From assembly GCA_013368315.1 (NCBI GenBank), contig JAACJM010000015.1, forward strand, positions 434,001-498,000: DNA of 64,000 nucleotides. Direction: 5' to 3'. Below the pieces are notes generated by a model. It was not told the origin of the DNA. It was given only the letters and a program-made list of their open reading frames with translations, and did no database searches. Below are positions 23,294-34,269 of this stretch, in pieces. The position numbers and the translations under genes were made by a program. Numbering within the stretch: position 1 is the first letter of the stretch; each line of letters starts with the position of its first letter. The stretch is from Tetrapyrgos nigripes. Its lineage: Eukaryota; Basidiomycota; Agaricomycetes; Agaricales; Campanellaceae.

Positions 23294-24103
23294 CGATAAT
23301 AGGTGGTTTTTGTAATTAAGTGCTAGGAACTACACCCAAACACAAAACTGTATACAAATGTAAATGAGACAATTGTTCCGAGTAGTCAGAGTACTCAAAC
23401 TCCCAGTTTACTTGTACTATAAGTACTTTTGATTGGGGTTTTTCAATGAAGTTAGTGCTTAGTGCATGACACAATAAACACAAGTTTAACACCAAGGGGA
23501 TCAATGAGTCCCAAATCAAACACTTGTAGGCCACAGTTGCCTTAAAATCAACACTTTATAGACCAAAAGGTCAACACAAAGATCACAGTTATAACCACAA
23601 AATATTCAATTTAAAAACTCTATTATCTCCAACACAATGTTTATACTCGTAGAGAGTGCAGTTAAGTTTGTTTGGAAGCTTTAGTCTGTGTTTCATGTCC
23701 TCTACTATTGCTAGCGAGATTCAATACTCTACAGTACATGGCTTGGGTAGCTACTCATAATATCTGGTCCTTTTATACTACTCACAGCTACAACTATACA
23801 GTTACTTATTTCTTTTTAATGTCTGCTAAAAGGTACATAGAGAAAATACGAAACAAATCGAAAAGTCTGCTAGCGAGTTCTACCTATTTCCTCGTAAGTA
23901 AAGACTTGCTTATTAGGGTATACAGAAACTGTTCAATATTATCTAAATATTTGTAGGGACTTTCTTCAGTCCTCTTTGTAAGCCATCTGGTGTTTTCGTG
24001 TACCATCCTGGTTAGCGAGCATCACATCTCTGACTCAGAACGCTCCACTTATAACTGCTAGGTCCCTCATATGCGTCTTTATGCTAGGGGTGTAGGGTTT
24101 TCT
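23294..24103. repeat. Left arm of large inverted repeat
   Basis: About 810 bp that reappears reverse-complemented at 26283-27078. It begins CGATAATAGGTGGTTTTTG and ends GGTTTTCT. The arms look nearly identical by eye apart from substitutions and small indels; one 18-nt segment near 23635-23655 occurs only in this arm. Within the arm, 23311-23634 (minus sense) begins TGTTGG and ends TTACA, an LTR-like TG...CA layout without target duplications of its own. CpG is common here, unlike the flanking DNA, suggesting a younger insertion. Confidence 0.85.
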
Positions 24104-24515
24104 CATACCTTCTTGAAACTGGGACCAGCAGTGGAGATCTCATGGACAAGATCTTTGACAGAGAGGATGTACTTGCCAAGAGCCTCCTCAATAACAGCAT
24201 AGTTGGACAGAGGAATGTTGGGGGAATACATTGCTTGTCAACCTTGCCATATCCATGCCTATAGATCAACTTGCAGAAGACAGAGGAGTTGCAAAAATTT
24301 TTGGGGTTTAGGTTGGGTTTAGGTAAATAATCAGCAGACAGACAGCTTGTAAAACCATGTGGCACATACCTGTGAATCCTAATAACAAAATACACCTTGG
24401 GCTGAGCAGGAATGTAGAAGTTACCAGTGCTCCTTGCAGCCCACTTCAAATGAATCTTCTCCTTCTACTTTGCCAGGTACTCCTTCACATAAGATTTGGT
24501 GTGCTTGAAAATAAC
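24104..24515 (-). pseudogene. RPL7: Ribosomal protein L7 gene fragment
   Basis: Broken piece of the large-subunit ribosomal protein L7 gene (uL30 family). The first part (24515-24370) reads VIFKHTKSYVKEYLAK, an in-frame TAG at 24475-24477, then KEKIHLKWAARSTGNFYIPA and QPKVYFVIRIHR ending at a GT donor. The middle of the protein is missing. A second part (from 24269) reads [13 protein letters not shown]. After a short insertion that shifts the frame comes [20 protein letters not shown] and [17 protein letters not shown]. It stops at what was a splice donor (GTATGAG), exactly where the left arm of the inverted repeat begins. Retained splice sites mean it came from genomic DNA, not from a retrotransposed mRNA. 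CpG is depleted, consistent with age. Not functional. Confidence 0.8.
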
Positions 24516-26282
24516 TGGGCCTGTGCTTCACCTTGCTGGCCTGGAAGAAGAACTGTCGGTAACAATGCAATTGCAAAGCAACAAACTGGGTTGGTGCTTT
24601 ACACTACCACAGCAAGAGCTCCAGAAATGCTCTATTGACATCCTATATCAAGCAAGGGATGCTGCAGGTGTCAGCCATGACTGAGACATTAGATTGCGAG
24701 GTGAGGACAAGGGCAAGGACATGAAATGACGAAGGCCCCATAACCCTTCAGAACCTTGGCTTAAGCTGATGCAAGCTGGCTTGGGAAAATCAGCTGATGA
24801 TGAGCCAGTTAATTTAGCAGCTGGGACTGGCTGGGCTTAAGCCAGTATTTTCAGCTGGGCTTCAGCCCAGCTGTTGCAACACTAATATGTACCCTTCTTC
24901 AAGGAGCCATAGTTCCCTTACTTTCATGTCTTCACTGATGTGCTGGAAGACCATGGAAAGAAAGTATCAGAGTACACAGATTCAGAATACCCTCTACAGT
25001 ACTGTATATAGGAACTTGATACAAATCTATGTACAGTCCTATGTAAGCATGTGGATGTCTGCATCACCTACTTAGGCGAGTACTACTCATACTACTTGTT
25101 GATGAGGTGGAGGATGTAGTTGAGGATGTAGTGGAGGACGTCGTGGAAGACATCATAGAGGAGGTCATCGAGGAGTTGGTTGAAGAGGTCATGGAGGTAT
25201 CAGCTTGTGGGTTTCTCAGTTCATAGTGGATGAATTTTATAAACAGAATTGGTGTTACCAATCCTGCCATTTTTGCTGTGTTGGCATCAACATCAGGATT
25301 TGTCAGTGCAGGGAATTTGGTCCTCTGTTGTTGTCCTCTGGGGAGTGAGAAACAAGAGGCAACCAAAAAAAGTTGGCTCTGTGTCAGCAATAATTGAAAA
25401 AGTGGTCAGATGGTCTTACCCCTTTCTTACTTATGTAATGATAGGTAATTTTAAAGTTCAGTGATATGCTGTACAGTATACATACTTGGATTTTGGTTCA
25501 TAATATCAGTTTTGATGTTCTCTTAAGGGAATAAGAGAACTAGGGTGAGCCCTGAACTGCTAGTTAATACCTAGCAGGACTAAGAAAACAACGGTACAAT
25601 AATATTAGGTGCTTACAAATGGAGAAACAACTCATTCTAAGTACTATGATAGATATGTATGAGCTGGGAGTTATAATAGCAGACTCACCAAATGATAAAG
25701 ATAGTCTATAAAGGCTTTCAAATCCTATTATAACAACTAGAACTGCTAGCGTGATCCAAAGGGACAGTGAAATGTGAGGTAGCCCCTATTCATGGGCATA
25801 GGAATGCGTAAGCAACACAATCCTTGGCCAAAAGGTCGCTCAGAGAAGACAGTGCTAAGATCAGACATGCAGACAATCACACTAGGTCTAGATCTATGTA
25901 TCAGTAAAACCCGTAGTACTAAAACGGCTTCGAGGGAATCTTACATATGGACAAAAGTAGGACAAAGTATATATGTACGGGATCCCAGAGAGTTCAGCTA
26001 TCCATAGGTATGAGGGACAGAAGCACTAAGTCGCAATACATCTGAATGATTGGAATACAACCCAAACAGGTAACGTTATTTCCAGATAAGGATAAATCCG
26101 TCAGTAATTGTCTAGCTAGGCGTTGAAAGCATTGAGGAAGGAATAAGTATGCAAACAGGACTGCAGAAGAGCTGGACTTGTATGCAGGGCTCAATAGTAG
26201 ACTGCTGGCAATACATAGAACGCGAATAAAGCAAGATCAGAGAAAAAGGGAAATGAGAACTGAACGGAATAAAGAAACTACA
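24516..26282. other. Loop of the inverted repeat, no supported gene
   Basis: From 24516 to about 25500 the DNA is CpG-poor. It contains a self-complementary patch (CAGCTGGGCTTCAGCCCAGCTG near 24853) and a repetitive stretch at 25098-25200. From about 25510 onward CpG returns and the sequence resembles an outward extension of the right arm. Near 25523-25546 is a short palindrome (GTTCTCTTA...TAAGAGAAC). No ORF here is convincing. Confidence 0.4.
25098..25200. repeat. Imperfect GAGGATGTAGTG-type tandem repeat
   Basis: Degenerate short tandem repeat of GA(G/A)GA(T/C)GT(A/C)(G/A)T. On the plus strand it can read Val-Glu-Asp triplets, on the minus strand Ser/Thr/Met runs. With no surrounding gene I treat it as a simple repeat. 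Confidence 0.6.
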
Positions 26283-27078
26283 AGAAAACCCTATGCCCCT
26301 AGCATAAGGACATGTATGAAGGACCTAGCAGTCATAAGTGGAGCATTCTGAGTCATAGATCCAATGCTCGCTAACCAGGACAGTACATGAAAACACCAGA
26401 CAGCTTACAAAGGGAACTGAAGAAAGTTCCTACAAATATTTAGATAATATTGCACAGTTTCTGTATACCCTAATAAGCAAGTCTTTACTTACAAGGAAAT
26501 AGGTAGAACTCGCTAGTGGACTTTTCGATTTGTTTTATAGTTTCTCTACATACCTTTTAGCAGACCTCAAAAAGAAAATAGGTAACTGTATAGTTGTAGC
26601 TGTGAGTAGTATAAAAAGGACTAGATATTACAGTAGCTACCCAAGCCACATACTGTAGAGTATCGGATCTTGCTAGCAATAGTAGAGGACATGAAACACG
26701 GACTAAAGCTTCTAAACAAACTTAACTGCACTTGTGTTGGAGATAATAGAGTTTTAAAATTGAACATCTTTGGGGTTATAACTGTGATCTTTGTGTTGAC
26801 CTTCTGGTCTATTAAGTGTTGATTTTAAGGCAACTGTGGCCTACAAGTGTTTGATTTTAGGGACTCGTTGATCCCCTTGGTGTTAAACTTGTGTTTATTG
26901 TGTTGCGTGCTAAGCACTAACTTCATTGAAAAACCCCGATCAAAAGTACTTATAGTACAAGTAAACTGGGAATTTGAGTACTCTGACTACTCAGAACACT
27001 CGTCTCATTTACGTTTGTATACAGTTTTGTGTTTGGGTGCAGTTCCTAGCACTTAATTACAAAAACCACCTATTATCG
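26283..27078. repeat. Right arm of large inverted repeat
   Basis: Reverse complement of 23294-24103, beginning AGAAAACCCTATGCCCCTAG and ending CCACCTATTATCG. The LTR-like unit TGTTGG...TTACA lies at 26735-27061 in plus sense. The arm lacks the 18-nt segment found only on the left. The 8 bases just left of the left arm and just right of this arm (GCTTCTGC and GGTTTTGC, each counting one arm-edge base) are similar but not identical, so a target duplication is only weakly suggested. Confidence 0.85.
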
Positions 27079-27991
27079 GTTTTGCAAATTTTTCATACTT
27101 TGACATGAAAAGTTGTATCAAGGGAGGGGAGAAAGAGACCTGCTCTGAGAAAGACATGACATTGCAAATTGTAGACAATGAGAAATGGCAGAGAGGCAGT
27201 AGTGTAACAACTGCCCACTGGTGAATGGCAACCAGCAAGTATCTCTGTGGGCCTGCCATGCCACACATCACACATCATGATGCACTTGAAACACCACCTT
27301 TGTTCAGGTCTAGTCCAACAAAAACAGTCTAGAATGGCTGGACTGAAGGGGGTGTAAAACAAAGGGATTTTGCTGGCTTGAGAGAGTACTAAGTACTTTA
27401 ATTTCACTTTTCTTTCCCATGATTATGGTGTACCTTGCGTCATTTGCCCCCATTGCAGCTACCAAGTACTGCTGTTCCTCAATGGAGCAGCAGAGAGTAA
27501 GTACATACTGATCTATAAACAGTTCCTCAAATCTCAATTCTGGCTACAATCTGTGAAAATCTGTGCAATTCCAATGGAATACGGGTGCATTACTGAGTAT
27601 AAAGTAAAAAATATACCCAGTCCAAGGCATCTAACACCACCTAAACATCCTTCTTTTAGCAAAGTCAACAATGGAAAAGCTGGAAACAATAGAAGGAGTG
27701 ATAGTACAGGGTAACTTGACACATGCAGAAAGGATAGTGCAGTGAATATGGGTACATATAGCCACAACATTAAGTACTAGGCATATGCCACACCATATCA
27801 CACCAGCAGCACATTACAGGAGGCCTTTGTTTGATGGTGATGCACAGGAAATGCAACTTTGCAATCATTCTTCCTTCTTTTTCCTACAAATCATCATGCT
27901 TCATCAGGAACTTTGGGGAGATGCAAGTACACATGTATAGATAAAAAGAATAATATTAAAAAAACTGGGATTTATGTCTGTTATTAGTGGC
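27079..27991. other. CpG-poor DNA right of the inverted repeat
   Basis: No gene I can support. Short minus-strand frames at 27310-27770 contain wording such as SIEEQQYLVAAMGANDARY that looks coding-like but matches nothing I recognise. CpG is very rare. It may be the severed right part of the transposon-like ORF or another fossil. Confidence 0.35.
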
Positions 27992-29366
27992 CTATTCACT
28001 CATGACCTCAGTCTGTCTCTCAACCTGACTCTCTGTTTGAGATGCTGCTGTTTGCACTGAGGCAAATCTGATGGACTGAGAAAGAGACATGTCATTTTGA
28101 GACCTGATTTCCTCCCTAGACCTTTCCAGGGCTACCATGAGAACAACGAAAATTGGATAAAGTGTCTTGAAATATTGTCAGTCAAGTATAGAGGGTCCAA
28201 GGAGTATGTAAATACACCTACAGCTAAACCTGGCAGAGCAACAGCAATAGTCTGAAATGCTGCAGATGATCCCTCAGTTGAAAAGTTGAGGATGATGTAT
28301 GTGATCTGTGATTTTGACAGTTAACGTTCATTTTAGAATAAATGAAGCAGGACTCTTGCTACTGACCCAAATTCCACAATAGATCATTCCAGATTCAACC
28401 AATAGCATCAGAATCTTTTGTACCCTCGAAACCTGATTGCCACAGTTCTTCAAAGTCTTTTTGATATCCCGACCATGAAGCCTTTGAATAATCATGAGGA
28501 AGTAGCCAGACAAAACCATCAAATGTGTACCAAGCTTTATATCCAATGAGACCTGTGGCAGCCATATTTGTGATGAGGAGTGGGATAGTCATAACCAGGA
28601 CACCCTTTTTCTGTCCAACATCAGCAAGGTTATGAAGACGTGCAACAGTAGCTAATCCTCCATCTGCACATGCACCACCTAATGCTCAGTAGATAAGAAT
28701 GAAGCCTCTAATTATGTAGATTTGTCTACTCACCTAACGATCCCATAAAACAAATAATCAGAATACCCTTGACTACCAGATTTTGTGGAAACATAATCCA
28801 TGCTCTCCAGACTACAATTCCATCACCAATAACATACTGTCACAATATGAGCAAGTATCAATGTTGGGTTAGAATCTAGATTAATCTCAAGGTAATGATT
28901 CATTACTTACATTCAATCTTGCCACTATGTTTGAGGCTATGCTTGTGTCTGTTACCTGTTGTATAACATTTGCAACATTGTCAACATTGTAACCATACAG
29001 TGGACTCTGGAGCAGGGAAAATAGCACAGTCAGAGTAGCATTTGTAGTTGCAAGAAGTAGCATGAAGACCACAAGGGCAAGGAGCACAAGCTGTGGTCCT
29101 GAGGGATATTTTTGCTGTGATCTGAGAGCAAGTGAGCAATAGATTGATGTGTAATGTGTTACATAAATATATCCATGGGGTCAGAGTCAGAGAGAAAACA
29201 ACATGAAAAGTCAGGCTTACAGAATAGCACAAAATATTGTGAGGGCAAGTGTAACATTGACACCATGAATCAGCCACTCAATAGCTATTGAAAATATCCA
29301 GCCTTTGAGGGTATCAAGATCATTGTTGGAGAGAGGCAAGGAAGGTGGTTGTTGTGCCTGAAGCAT
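27992..29366 (-). CDS. Multi-span membrane protein, agaricomycete type
   Basis: Integral membrane protein of a family very common in mushrooms, function unknown. The start ATG 29364-29366 gives MLQAQQPPSLPLSNNDLDTL. Hydrophobic helices follow: WIFSIAIEWLIHGVNVTLAL; LVLLALVVFMLLLATTNATL; the family hallmark YVIGDGIVVWRAWIMFPQNL with ILIICFMGSL; VLVMTIPLLITNMAATGLIG; ILMLLVESGMIYCGIW; and ITYIILNFSTEGSSAAFQTI with GLYPIFVVLMVALERS. About seven spans with a cytosolic-looking polar tail end at TAG 27992-27994. Eight or so exons splice with GT-AG ends. One intron, inside the codon of W after IGYKA, restores a frame that otherwise looks broken. It is intact although it lies in CpG-depleted DNA full of fossils. 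Confidence 0.75.
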
Positions 29367-29494
29367 TTCGGAGACTTGGAACGAGAAGAGCACAGATTCA
29401 AGCACTTATATTGTCCCCAGTGTGCTAGCTTTGTATCCATAGTGATAGCGCTGATTTTCAGCTTTAAATAGTTATCCTAACTGGAACGGCTCTC

Positions 29495-29708
29495 ACGTCA
29501 AAAAGACAAAAATATCCGCTCGACGGAAAAGTGAACTGAAAGACAAGCATTATACTGATATGTGATGTATCAGTACAACACTTGTCTATTAGTTCAGTTT
29601 TCCGCTCGGCAGAAAGGCGTACAGAAACACATTTTCGTACAGATATAAGATATATCTGTACAATAATGTCATCTATCCGTCGAGCGGATATTTTTGTCTT
29701 TTCGACGT
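29495..29708. mobile_element. MITE-like palindromic element, 214 bp
   Basis: Terminal inverted repeats of about 32 bp: the left begins ACGTCAAAAAGACAAAAATA (29495-29526) and the right ends TATTTTTGTCTTTTCGACGT (29677-29708). They differ at one base near the tip. The inside is itself palindromic. The stretch 29524-29604 pairs CGGAAAAGTGAACTGAAAGA with a nearby complement around a TACTGATA/TATCAGTA tip, and a second hairpin centres on ACAGATATAAGATATATCTG near 29650. No coding capacity. No clear target duplication. It sits 130 bp upstream of the membrane-protein gene and could affect its promoter. Confidence 0.8.
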
Positions 29709-31064
29709 GTGCATTCAACTTGGGGTTTCACCTAAATAAGTCCTTATTGAATCTACAGAAGACCTGCGTGGTATCAATATTCCAAATCCGTGAGTTCTAA
29801 TTCCCAAAAGCCTACTACAGTCTACTAATAGATAGGTAATAGGTACCCGCCCGAAAAGAAGCTTGAAAGCAACCAGCCACCATCAAAAAGTTAAGCCTGG
29901 TGTTTCGGGGAAATACCGGGGCGCTCACTTGGTGGCACTCTGTGGCGCTCATCGACTTTCGGCTTCGAAAAAACTGCAGAAGACAAGGTTTTTCCGAAAG
30001 CGTTGTAAGATCAGCGCTTACGTTCTGTGCTGAACAAGTAGACCCCTAGTTCCCGCAACGGCGGCCTTGATACTACTACATCTGCGAGTCCCATCTTCTT
30101 GATTCAAGATCCTTGGTCTATCAAGTAAGTCTACCGTTCCACTGCGTGAATGAATGGTCATATACGAACCTGAATCGGTAGAGCCCGGCGACGGCGGCCT
30201 TGATATCTCTATATTGCTCCTCCATCCACAACCTGAGCAGACAACGTCTGTGAGTCCCAACAAGGGCACATCGTCCTTGATCCAAGTACGCGGCTGTCAG
30301 CACCGTATGTATTTGATCATTACAATCTTCGACAACGTGAAATCAGCCCTAATCAGCCCCCGAAGCTCCTTCAAATCTTGATTTCGGAGTCTGCATTTCT
30401 CATATAGAATTTAAGGAACCAAAGGGTCATTAACGAAACCGAGCCACCGTCAGACGCCGAAATTGTGAACAAGTGGGTCCACACCATTAGAACCCGTTTA
30501 AATTTTGACTGGCTGTCGACGGGGCCTTAAAGACATATAGTAAAACAAACTTGGAAGAATATAACGGTGAGTCGCGGACAGCGAACTCGCAAGTGGGGTG
30601 AAGACGCGTCAATCGATGAGAGCTCGGGGCGACTCGCTCTCCGGTTGGCCCTAGTCTCCCCTAGGCAGACTCTGACTGGTTGGCGCCGAGGTGTTCCGTG
30701 TGCGTCTCCAGGTGGTTCAATCACCGTCAGAAGCGTTCTTTGAAGGGTACTCGATACCTTTTTGTGTGGGAATCGATGAGAAAGTGTCTTGCTGAGAGCT
30801 GGGCGAAGGTGAGTGTTATCTATCTCATTTTCTTACCTCTTCAACTCACGAGTAGTTCTCGTTGTCCAGATTTTGCCTCGCGCTTTGATGGTAGGGAGGA
30901 TTGAGAATTGTGATTGAAATAGCCGACTTCGCTACGAACCAAGAGCTTCAAATGTGACGCGTCACCGCGTCACCGCCTGTCACCCTGTATCAACCTCTTC
31001 CACTGCATTCGTTTTACATATTGTACAGAGTACGTATGGCACGCAAACCACCAGGAAACCCATT
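29709..31064. other. Gene-free spacer with diverged direct repeat
   Basis: End of the accessory island; CpG returns to normal. A block starting ACGGCGGCCTTGATA at about 30059 and a related block starting GACGGCGGCCTTGATATCTC at about 30190 share further words (GAGTCCCA, TTGAT.CAAG), suggesting a diverged direct repeat with a period near 131 bp. No ORF is convincing and no RNA gene was recognised. Confidence 0.4.
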
Positions 31065-34026
31065 TTACAACCCTTCATACTTGCGCGAATTCAGCGCCAT
31101 ACCGATCCTAGAAACCATTTCTAGTACCGCCTTCGTATCCTCATCGACATAAACCTCCTCCAGTATCCTGAATTGTTTTTGAGTTGCTAAATGACGTTTC
31201 GCAGCTTCATCTCGCTCTGATTCTGCTCCCATATTGTCGTAGACAATGGAAAGAAGGTACTGGACATCAACGGCTGCACGATACATTTGCAGGACGAGGA
31301 AATCTTTTTCAGCCATAAGAAGCCAATTCGCAGCTAATTGCAGAGCAGAGGCTGGATGAATGGAGAAACGACAATGTCAATAAGGATTCGTCGTTTGCGG
31401 ACTGGAAAAAAGCTCACCCTCCAGTCCTTCCGCCATAATGATACACCGAGCGAGGATGAAGGCTGCCAGAGCGCGTTGCTCTATGTCATTCCCTGTAACA
31501 AGCTAGTGCTATATTAGCGAAAGTATCAATGAACCGTTAAGCATACGGCTTACCTGAGGCATAATATCTTCAACCATTTTTCGGGATCGTTGGGTGAACC
31601 CGAAATGAAGCCCAACGTCAGCTAGAAACAAAATCCCGGTTCGGTAATAGTTGATTCGTAGTAAGAATTCCGAGTGCCACAGAGCCGATAACAACGGTTC
31701 AATAGCGATTATTGACTGGTCGCACTCCTGGAATACCAGAATACCAGAGATTAAACTGGAATTGAGTATAGGGAGAGAAGTATAGATGTATGTACCCTCA
31801 TTTGCAACACTTCATACAGCTTGTCTGCTATACTCTTTTTGGCCTCGGGTGTTGGAACCTCTCTGTGAGAGTAAAGTCGAGGATTGAAATCACCAGGTGG
31901 TCGTCTTGGAAGAAGGTAAGTTCGGTATAGGCGGTCTTGTCCCCTTCACATAAGATCAGTAAACCTGCGCCCGTTCATTGTGCGAGTCAGGTTTACCTTC
32001 GCGACGCTCTCAATGCTAGGATATGCCATATCTCTTGAGCCCAGAACCCATAGTCAGCTACAGAGATCCCCTTCCAGACCGAAGGTTGTAACAGCATTGC
32101 TATAGCATCTTCATAGTATCCGTTACGTGCACGCTAAGAGAGACAGGATTTTGTGAGGACATCCACAGCACAGTGCGGGCAAAAACATACTCTGTAGGCT
32201 TGATTGAGGCATGCAGTCAAACGGTTGTTATCTGCTCCTTCAGCTTCGGTGAAAACAATCACAATCTCAGATTCAATTCTCGCTAGATCTTCAGAACCTT
32301 GAAGAGAAAGTCAGCATACTGCAATGCATGCGACGACCACGGAACATACCAACGATACTCCACGCTATTGACTGGACAGCATGCTGAGCAAATTGATCAG
32401 CTTCAGTAGTGGTTTCCAACTTGTGGTCGAACCAATAGTCGAAAGCGCCTATAGCTTCAGTAATCTTCATGAAAGACAGACTCATTGGTTGTTCCTGTTG
32501 AAAGAATACTCAGGAGAGTACAATGAACGAAACGGTATGACCTACGTGGCTTTCTTCCATGAGCTTCTTAACATCATACAAAATATCGAGCGGATTGAGA
32601 TCAGGCTGAAGCTCGTTGAGGGGAGGTCTCTTATCGTCATCACGTCCGTATTTGGTCGGAAATCGATGAAGAAGACTGGGAAACATGTCAAAACTGGTCA
32701 GAGCAAGGCATGGTAGTAAGTATACCTTATGCATTGTTGCAACGATACTTTATCCAAGTATATTCTGGAGGTATCGACGGCTTCATTCAATATCTACAAC
32801 CGGTCAGTGACATGACAGAAATAAAACACAATGCGTTAAATACCTGTCGGGCAGCCTCAAACTCATTGTTAACGTAGTGCATACGAAGGAGATTGAGTAG
32901 CGCATATTGCCGGACACCTCTAAACTACGTTGAATGTAAATCCGCGCACAAAAATAGGACGACTTACGAATCGTGATGTTCATGAAAACGTTGCTCAAAC
33001 GCGGCCCGTAAGGCTTCTTTGGCCACAGTGTCATCCCCAACGGCTTGGGCCTTCAAAAATCTACACACTTTTCAGTGCCTCAGTCATATAACGCCTATTA
33101 GGACTCACGTCTCGTATCTATCAGCTTGTGCCCATTCTAATCGATCGCCTTTTGTCCTCAGGATCTGTAGATTGGCTGTCAAGAAGATTTGAGAGAATTG
33201 TTGCTCGAGAAAATGACGGTAACGTACCGTTGTTCATGTCATCTTTAGGCACTCTTTTATAACCCGCTCTAGGTTCAATCCCATTCCACCATAGGTTGAA
33301 ATCTTCGTGCAGCTTGATGATACCGTTGAAGGAGAGCTTGCTGTAACCCAGGAAGGTCTTGCGACAAAAGTATCCAAATATTGAACGTCTTGCCTGCGGC
33401 TAATGTAAACAGCAAAGCTTTGCTTAGGAAAGGTCCACTCACGAATACTGTGACCTGCAGGGAATGATGTTAGCTACGTTCGTTTTTGCATAGACCGATA
33501 AGTACATCCTCGTCATTCTTCTCCGGGAAGAGCATTGGCACATCTTCCGACATGTTCAGTCTAAGGATTTCGCCAGCGAGAAATGACGTACTCGAGAAAA
33601 AACTAATCAGCTCTTCAGTGGTGACCAGGTTCTGCGTAATTACAGAATCAGATTGGAACGAATTCTACGACTCAAGTACGCACGAATTCCGAAAACATCT
33701 TCAACACTAACTTGGCATCGCTATCGTCCTCGTCCACAGGTAAAGCTTGAACGCGTTTCTTGAGATCGGCGGCAGTGTTATGATGAGTGGTCTTTGACTG
33801 AGATCAGAGAGAGTCATTAGTCTGATCCTGCAGTCCGCACCTCTGCTACTTCGTCCAATAACATGCGATAGAGCTGCAGCATAAAGCATGGGTGATATTG
33901 CTTGGAGTCAAAGTCTTTGAAGACGATAAGAAAGATCGCGAGTAGCGCGATATGATGAGGACGTATGAGGTAGTCAAGAGAAGGAGGCCCTGCTGGTCCT
34001 TGATCCTTGTCTTTCTCATTGGACAT
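31065..34026 (-). CDS. APC5: Anaphase-promoting complex subunit 5
   Basis: TPR-type scaffold subunit of the APC/C ubiquitin ligase that triggers sister-chromatid separation and mitotic exit. Starts at ATG 34024-34026 with the APC5-type N-terminal block LDYLIRPHHIALLAIFLIVF. Many short exons follow. The family's best-conserved region is readable as ADRYETFLKAQAVGDDTVAK, then SYVRQYALLNLLRMHYVNNE and EFEAARQ, then ILNEAVDTSR. C-terminal helices include FLLRINYYRTGILFLADVGL and VLQMYRAAVDVQYLLSIVYD. The stop is at 31065. I checked several splice joints and they hold frame, but not every one of the roughly 15 introns. Divergent from the amidase gene, 243 bp between starts. Confidence 0.85.
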
Positions 34027-34269
34027 GGCGAAAAGTGACAGAGATACACATGATCGTGACGCGTCTTCTACTAACCGCGGCCGGCGAATATGCAGTTCCT
34101 AAAACTCGCTATCGCTGAAAACTTCAAAGAGACTACTTATGCGGCAGCTATCTGTTCTTGAACCTCATGACACCCAAAACAAAATGCAGATTAGCTTATT
34201 TTCTCTCAGCGCCATCATTTATTCCCACTGATAGATACAAGACCTACTCTACTCCATCACCCTCATTTC
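34027..34269. promoter_or_regulatory. Divergent promoter APC5 / amidase
   Basis: 243 bp between start codons. It contains GACGCGTC at about 34056-34063, a perfect palindrome embedding the MluI cell-cycle box core ACGCGT, which would suit a cell-cycle gene such as APC5. The motif is seen; binding is inferred. Confidence 0.4.

Noticed and set aside
22919..23315. Extra ORFs over the 54-bp repeat in other frames
   Set aside because: Because the period is a multiple of three, every frame stays open; only the frame with the acidic patch and following Cys/Trp motif looks coding.
23311..27061. A full LTR retrotransposon with LTRs at 23311-23634 and 26735-27061
   Set aside because: The LTR-like units are in opposite orientation, homology continues well beyond both ends, and no gag-pol, primer-binding site or target duplication is visible.
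28328..28546. Frame break in the membrane-protein gene
   Set aside because: A GT-AG intron inside the Trp codon after IGYKA joins the two frames cleanly.
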